Source of the DNA: QHCA01 sp038237645
Lineage (GTDB): Bacteria; Actinomycetota; Actinomycetes; Mycobacteriales; QHCA01
DNA: 64,000 nt
NCBI GenBank assembly: GCA_038237645.1
Contig: JBBRYN010000005.1
Coordinates: 1-64,000, forward strand
Reading direction: 5' to 3'
The number at the start of each line of letters is the position of its first letter. The stretch's first letter is position 1. Of the stretch, positions 61,162 through 64,000 are shown piece after piece. The position numbers and the translations under genes were made by a program. Below the pieces are notes generated by a model. The model did no database searches. It was not told the origin of the DNA and worked only from the letters and a program-made list of their open reading frames with translations.

Positions 61162-61719
61162 TCACAGCTTGACCAAGGTGGCGCGGTCGGCGGGCGATAC
61201 CTCCTTTGTCTCAAGCACGTCGAGCAGGGCGATCAGGTATCTCGCCTCCTCCCGGACTTCCGCGTAGCGTGTCCATTCGGACGGATCTGCCCGGGCAAGT
61301 TCCGCCAGCGGTCGGTCGTCCGGACGAAGGTGGTTGGAGTAATTGGCCATCGCTTGCTCGCAGCTGCTTATGACGCCGGAAATGCCCTTCGCTACGTCGC
61401 ACCTGCGCACCACGCGACAAGCATGTGCTGCCGCGATGAGTCCAAACATGAGGTCCCCGGAGTCCGGTTCGTCGGCTGTGTCCGGAGCCCAGCGGAAGCA
61501 CTCATCCTCGGCTGCCTGCACTGCGACGGCATCCACTGCCAGAGCTCCTACGGCGTTCCAAATGATTCCCAGGGCGGCATCCACGACTTCGTCGAAGCCC
61601 CGTTCTTCGAGGCGGTGCCTGATCTTGAGGGCCAGATTCTCGACGGCAGTGCCCACGAACACCAGCTGAAGATGTTGCGGCAGTCGGAGTGCTCGAATCG
61701 CCCGTTCGTCAGCATCCAT
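61162..61719 (-). CDS. Unknown protein divergent from vapBC
   Basis: 185 aa from the ATG at 61719 (MDADERAIRALRLPQHLQLV). It is soluble, helical in appearance, and has a central DLMFGLIAAAHACRVVRRCD. I recognise no family. Its promoter region shares the repeat block with the vapB promoter: a leftward -10-like TACGAT lies at 61815-61820. Possible roles include an immunity or accessory protein of the adjacent toxin-antitoxin module, but this is context only. An upstream GTG at 61812 is open in frame. Confidence 0.5.
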   Translation of the reverse strand: MDADERAIRALRLPQHLQLVFVGTAVENLALKIRHRLEERGFDEVVDAALGIIWNAVGALAVDAVAVQAAEDECFRWAPDTADEPDSGDLMFGLIAAAHACRVVRRCDVAKGISGVISSCEQAMANYSNHLRPDDRPLAELARADPSEWTRYAEVREEARYLIALLDVLETKEVSPADRATLVKL

Positions 61720-61807
61720 GACTACCCGTTTCCAAGGTGCGCCGTCGCACACAACGCCCAACGCCCGGCGAGCGAACCGTACGGCACCAGCAAGGACGGG
61801 ACCTGAG

Positions 61808-61825
61808 TACACGTATCGTACACGT
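61808..61825. promoter_or_regulatory. Direct repeats in the vapBC control region
   Basis: TACACGT occurs twice in the same direction with ATCG between (61808-61814 and 61819-61825). The block overlaps -10-like boxes for both directions: TATCGT (61814-61819) for vapB and TACGAT (61815-61820, minus strand) for the unknown gene. VapB-VapC complexes usually bind repeats at such positions. Confidence 0.5.
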
Positions 61826-61843
61826 CAGGTGCAGAGTAGGTGT

Positions 61844-62056
61844 ATGACTCGAGTGCGCACGAACATCGAGATCGAGGGTGACTACGTCCAAACGATCATG
61901 AACCGCTATGGCATCCACACGAAGACCGAGGCCGTCGATCTCGCCCTCCGACGGCTGGCCGGGCAGCCGCTGTCACGAGGCGATGCCCTGGCAATGCGAG
62001 GGGCGCGTGCCGTTGGCGAGCCGCCGGCCGATGCCCCGCCGCGCGGGGCGGCGTGA
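61844..62056 (+). CDS. vapB: VapB-family antitoxin
   Basis: 70 aa. The N-terminal ribbon-helix-helix (TRVRTNIEIEGDYVQTIMNR, KTEAVDLALRRLA) binds DNA and the C-terminal tail (GDALAMRGARAVGEPP) should wrap the toxin. RRLAGQPLSRGDALAMRG matches VapB antitoxins of the DUF2191 type. Its stop overlaps the vapC start (GTGA), and repeats in its promoter are the likely binding site. Confidence 0.88.
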   Translation: MTRVRTNIEIEGDYVQTIMNRYGIHTKTEAVDLALRRLAGQPLSRGDALAMRGARAVGEPPADAPPRGAA

Positions 62057-62466
62057 TCCTCGCTGACACATCGGCCTGGGTGGAGTACGACCGAGCCACC
62101 GGCAGCGCCGTCGATCGACGCCTGACCGCGCTGATCGCCGGTGATGGGTCGCTCCTCGTCGTCACCGAGCCCGTGATGATGGAAGTCCTGGCAGGAGCCC
62201 GCGACGACCAGCGCGAAGACGATCTGCATCGCCTGCTGCTGCGGTTCGGCCTGCTCCGCTTCGACCCGATCGTCGACTTCGACCATGCGGCGGGGATCTA
62301 CCGCCGATGTCGCCGAACCGGAATCACGCCGCGGGGGATGGTCGACTGCATGATCGCTGCCGTCGCGTGGCGCCATGGCGCCGCTGTGCTCGCCCATGAC
62401 GCCGACTTCGACCGTGTCGCGCAGGTCGTCGGAATCAATGTCGACGATGCGTCCCTTCGAGCATAG
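62053..62466 (+). CDS. vapC: VapC-family PIN-domain ribonuclease toxin
   Basis: 137 aa. PIN-domain acidic residues are in place: Asp5 (ILADTSAWVEY), Glu44 (MMEVLAGAR), Asp98 (GMVDCMIAAVA) and Asp116/118 (LAHDADFD). Such toxins cleave tRNA or rRNA. GTG at 62053 overlaps vapB. All catalytic positions are intact, so it is probably active. Confidence 0.92.
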   Translation: MILADTSAWVEYDRATGSAVDRRLTALIAGDGSLLVVTEPVMMEVLAGARDDQREDDLHRLLLRFGLLRFDPIVDFDHAAGIYRRCRRTGITPRGMVDCMIAAVAWRHGAAVLAHDADFDRVAQVVGINVDDASLRA

Positions 62467-63002
62467 GCCGGCCGTGGATCGAGGGCCGGGCCGAAGTCGG
62501 ATCAGAGACCGTAGAAGGGTGAGGCTTGATAGCCATCACCGAATTGTCCAGCGCCGCACGGATGTCATTCCCGACTAGCGCCGATTCTCGCGTCGGGTAG
62601 CGAGGGTGACTGATCGGTACACCATGAGTGGTCCGTGGAGGCGCGAACGTCCTTACCCAGCAGCAGGGCCGACTCTCTGCAGACTTACCTCATGGGCGGG
62701 GGGCAACGGCCGGCTCGCCTGGCTCCCACGCAGCTTCCTGCCGGATTGGGTGGCCGCGCAACACCCGCGGCGGTCATGTTCGCCGCCCGCTTCGGCGGCA
62801 GCGCGACTGGGGCACGCAGCCCGCTTTTTCGCAGTGCAGCCAGTGTTTCCCTGCGAGGCGGCGTCCTGGCCATCGCTTACGACTGTCCCTTGCCCTGCAC
62901 CGCTCGACCTGCGGCTAACGCATAGCGCGATCGTTCTCGACGAGAAAGGACACGGCGCCCCACGGCGCCCCAGGCAGCGACTCTCTGCCGAGCGCCCGTG
63001 AG
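62467..63002. other. 536-bp stretch without a supportable gene
   Basis: Between vapC and rodA I find no frame with a family match, no tRNA-like sequence and no clear promoter or terminator. Frames on both strands are Arg/Ser/Pro-rich and lack a ribosome site. CACGGCGCCC is repeated in tandem at 62951-62970. The stretch may be remnant DNA from the insertion of the toxin-antitoxin module. Confidence 0.4.
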
Positions 63003-64000
63003 TCAGGGCTCGGTGTTGCGCAGGTGGACGTTCTGCAGCAGCCCGACCGCCATCAGGTTGGCGAACATCGCCGAGCCGCCGTAGGACACGAACGGAAGCG
63101 GCAGCCCGGTCACAGGCATGATGCCCAGCGTCATGCCGATGTTGACGAAGCTCTGGAAGGCGAACCACGCGACGACACCGGTGGCGACCAGCCGGCCGAA
63201 CATGTCGGGCGCCCGGGCGGCGATCGACAGGCCCCGCCAGAGCACCACGCCCAGCAACACGATGATCGTGCCGCCGCCGAGCAGACCCAACTCCTCGCCG
63301 GCCACGGTGAACACGAAGTCGGTCTGCTGCTCCGGTACGAAGTGCCCGTTGGTCTGGCTGCCCTTGAACAATCCCTTGCCGGTCAGCCCGCCGGTGCCGA
63401 TCGCGATGCGGGCCTGCCGCGTGCTGTAGCCGGCACCCTGCGAGTCGGCGGCGGGATTGGTGAACGCCTTGAACCGGTCGAGCTGGTACTGCTGGAGCGC
63501 GCCGACCTGTACGGCGAGCACGGCGCTCAGCGCGCCGGCCAGCACGAGCCCGGCTATCCACCGGGCGGAGGCGCCGGACACCGCGAGCACCCCGAGGACC
63601 ACGAAGGCCAGCACCATGTCGGTGCCGAAATCCGGCTGCAGCATGACCAGGCCCATCGGCACCGCGGCGAGGGCGAGCGCCAGCACGACGTCGGAGCCAC
63701 GCGGGACGCTCTCACCGTCGCGCTTCTCGCCGAGAAGCATCGACATGCTGACGATCAGGCCGACCTTGGCGAACTCCGCCGGCTGCAGCTGGAAACCGCC
63801 GCCGACGATGATCCAGGAGTGCGCGCCGTTGATGGTGCTGCCGACGAGCAGGACGGCGATCAACCCGATGCACGAGGCGACGTAGACGATCGGCGCGTAG
63901 GCGCGCAGCATCCGGTAGTCGAATGCGGCCATGATCACACCGAGCACCAGGCCGATTGCCAGGTTGAGCAGGTGCCGCTTGAGGAAGCTCTGCGGGTCCA
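63003..64000 (-). CDS. rodA: Rod-shape/peptidoglycan polymerase RodA (SEDS family), C-terminal part
   Basis: SEDS glycosyltransferase that polymerises lipid II with a class B PBP. The 5' end is outside the window; 332 residues are visible, starting DPQSFLKRHLLNLAIG. About eight membrane segments; WIIVGGGFQLQPAEFAKVGL is the SEDS signature, LQPDFGTDMVLAFVVL contains the conserved acidic residue, and IGTGGLTGKGLFKGSQT plus VTGLPLPFVSYGGSAMFANL follow. RodA near rne/obgE is usual in actinobacteria; the neighbouring pbp gene should lie just to the right. Confidence 0.95.
   Translation of the reverse strand, partial: DPQSFLKRHLLNLAIGLVLGVIMAAFDYRMLRAYAPIVYVASCIGLIAVLLVGSTINGAHSWIIVGGGFQLQPAEFAKVGLIVSMSMLLGEKRDGESVPRGSDVVLALALAAVPMGLVMLQPDFGTDMVLAFVVLGVLAVSGASARWIAGLVLAGALSAVLAVQVGALQQYQLDRFKAFTNPAADSQGAGYSTRQARIAIGTGGLTGKGLFKGSQTNGHFVPEQQTDFVFTVAGEELGLLGGGTIIVLLGVVLWRGLSIAARAPDMFGRLVATGVVAWFAFQSFVNIGMTLGIMPVTGLPLPFVSYGGSAMFANLMAVGLLQNVHLRNTEP

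Noticed and set aside
62606..63001. 131-codon plus-strand frame between vapC and rodA
   Set aside because: Pro/Arg/Ala-rich, no ribosome site, no family match, and all frames in the stretch look alike.

Overview
This window comes from a high-GC actinobacterium. Many GTG and some TTG starts, gene pairs joined by 4-bp ATGA or GTGA overlaps, several start codons placed 6-8 bases after a TANNNT -10 box (leaderless mRNAs), and the conserved housekeeping order all point that way. The gene order (glyS, uppS, recO, era, corC, ybeY, phoH, rsmE, dnaJ, hrcA, hemW, lepA, rpsT, holA, comEC, comEA, degV, leuS, rsfS, nadD, proA, proB, obgE, rpmA, rplU, rne, rodA) suits the Frankia/Geodermatophilus/Streptomyces side of the phylum. 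Genus and species cannot be fixed from the sequence alone.

Layout. 1-221 is the end of an ISL3-type insertion sequence beside glyS. 1.7-8.8 kb holds a 5'-truncated phosphoesterase remnant, small conserved proteins, a two-gene permease module, uppS, recO, a PadR/HAAS pair and era. 8.8-12.9 kb is a forward-strand block with a secreted PQQ-type sugar dehydrogenase and a peroxide-Fur/catalase operon; it separates era from the cytidine-deaminase-like gene, corC, ybeY and phoH (12.9-16.1 kb). 16.1-19.4 kb has a serine hydrolase, a HIT protein, and a sigma factor with a probable partner. 19.4-28.4 kb carries rsmE-dnaJ-hrcA (with a CIRCE operator), hemW, an enoyl-CoA hydratase, MOSC and lepA. 28.5-33.8 kb has rpsT and the competence/replication run comEA, comEC, holA, in which comEC and holA form one uninterrupted reading frame. 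34.4-41.9 kb holds degV, leuS (behind a leader-peptide attenuator), a histidine phosphatase, rsfS, an LCP/LytR_C protein and nadD. 42-49.4 kb is accessory: a methyltransferase, a glycosyltransferase, an M36 protease and an M1 aminopeptidase. 49.4-60 kb is proA, proB, obgE, rpmA, rplU, rne and a radical-SAM pair. 60-62.5 kb has panD, a vapBC toxin-antitoxin module and an unknown gene. The right edge cuts rodA.

How the genes work together. Most are translation, ribosome maturation, RNA decay and cell-wall functions in long minus-strand operons. Regulation visible in the DNA includes a CIRCE site before hrcA, a peroxide-Fur-like site overlapping the furA promoter, a leucine leader peptide plus terminator before leuS, consensus-like promoters for rpsT and rplU, and repeats in the vapBC control region. 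The observations I find most worth a second look are the leuS attenuator, the open comEC-holA frame, a small HExxH membrane protein next to the radical-SAM pair, and the toxin-antitoxin/unknown-gene island beside rodA.
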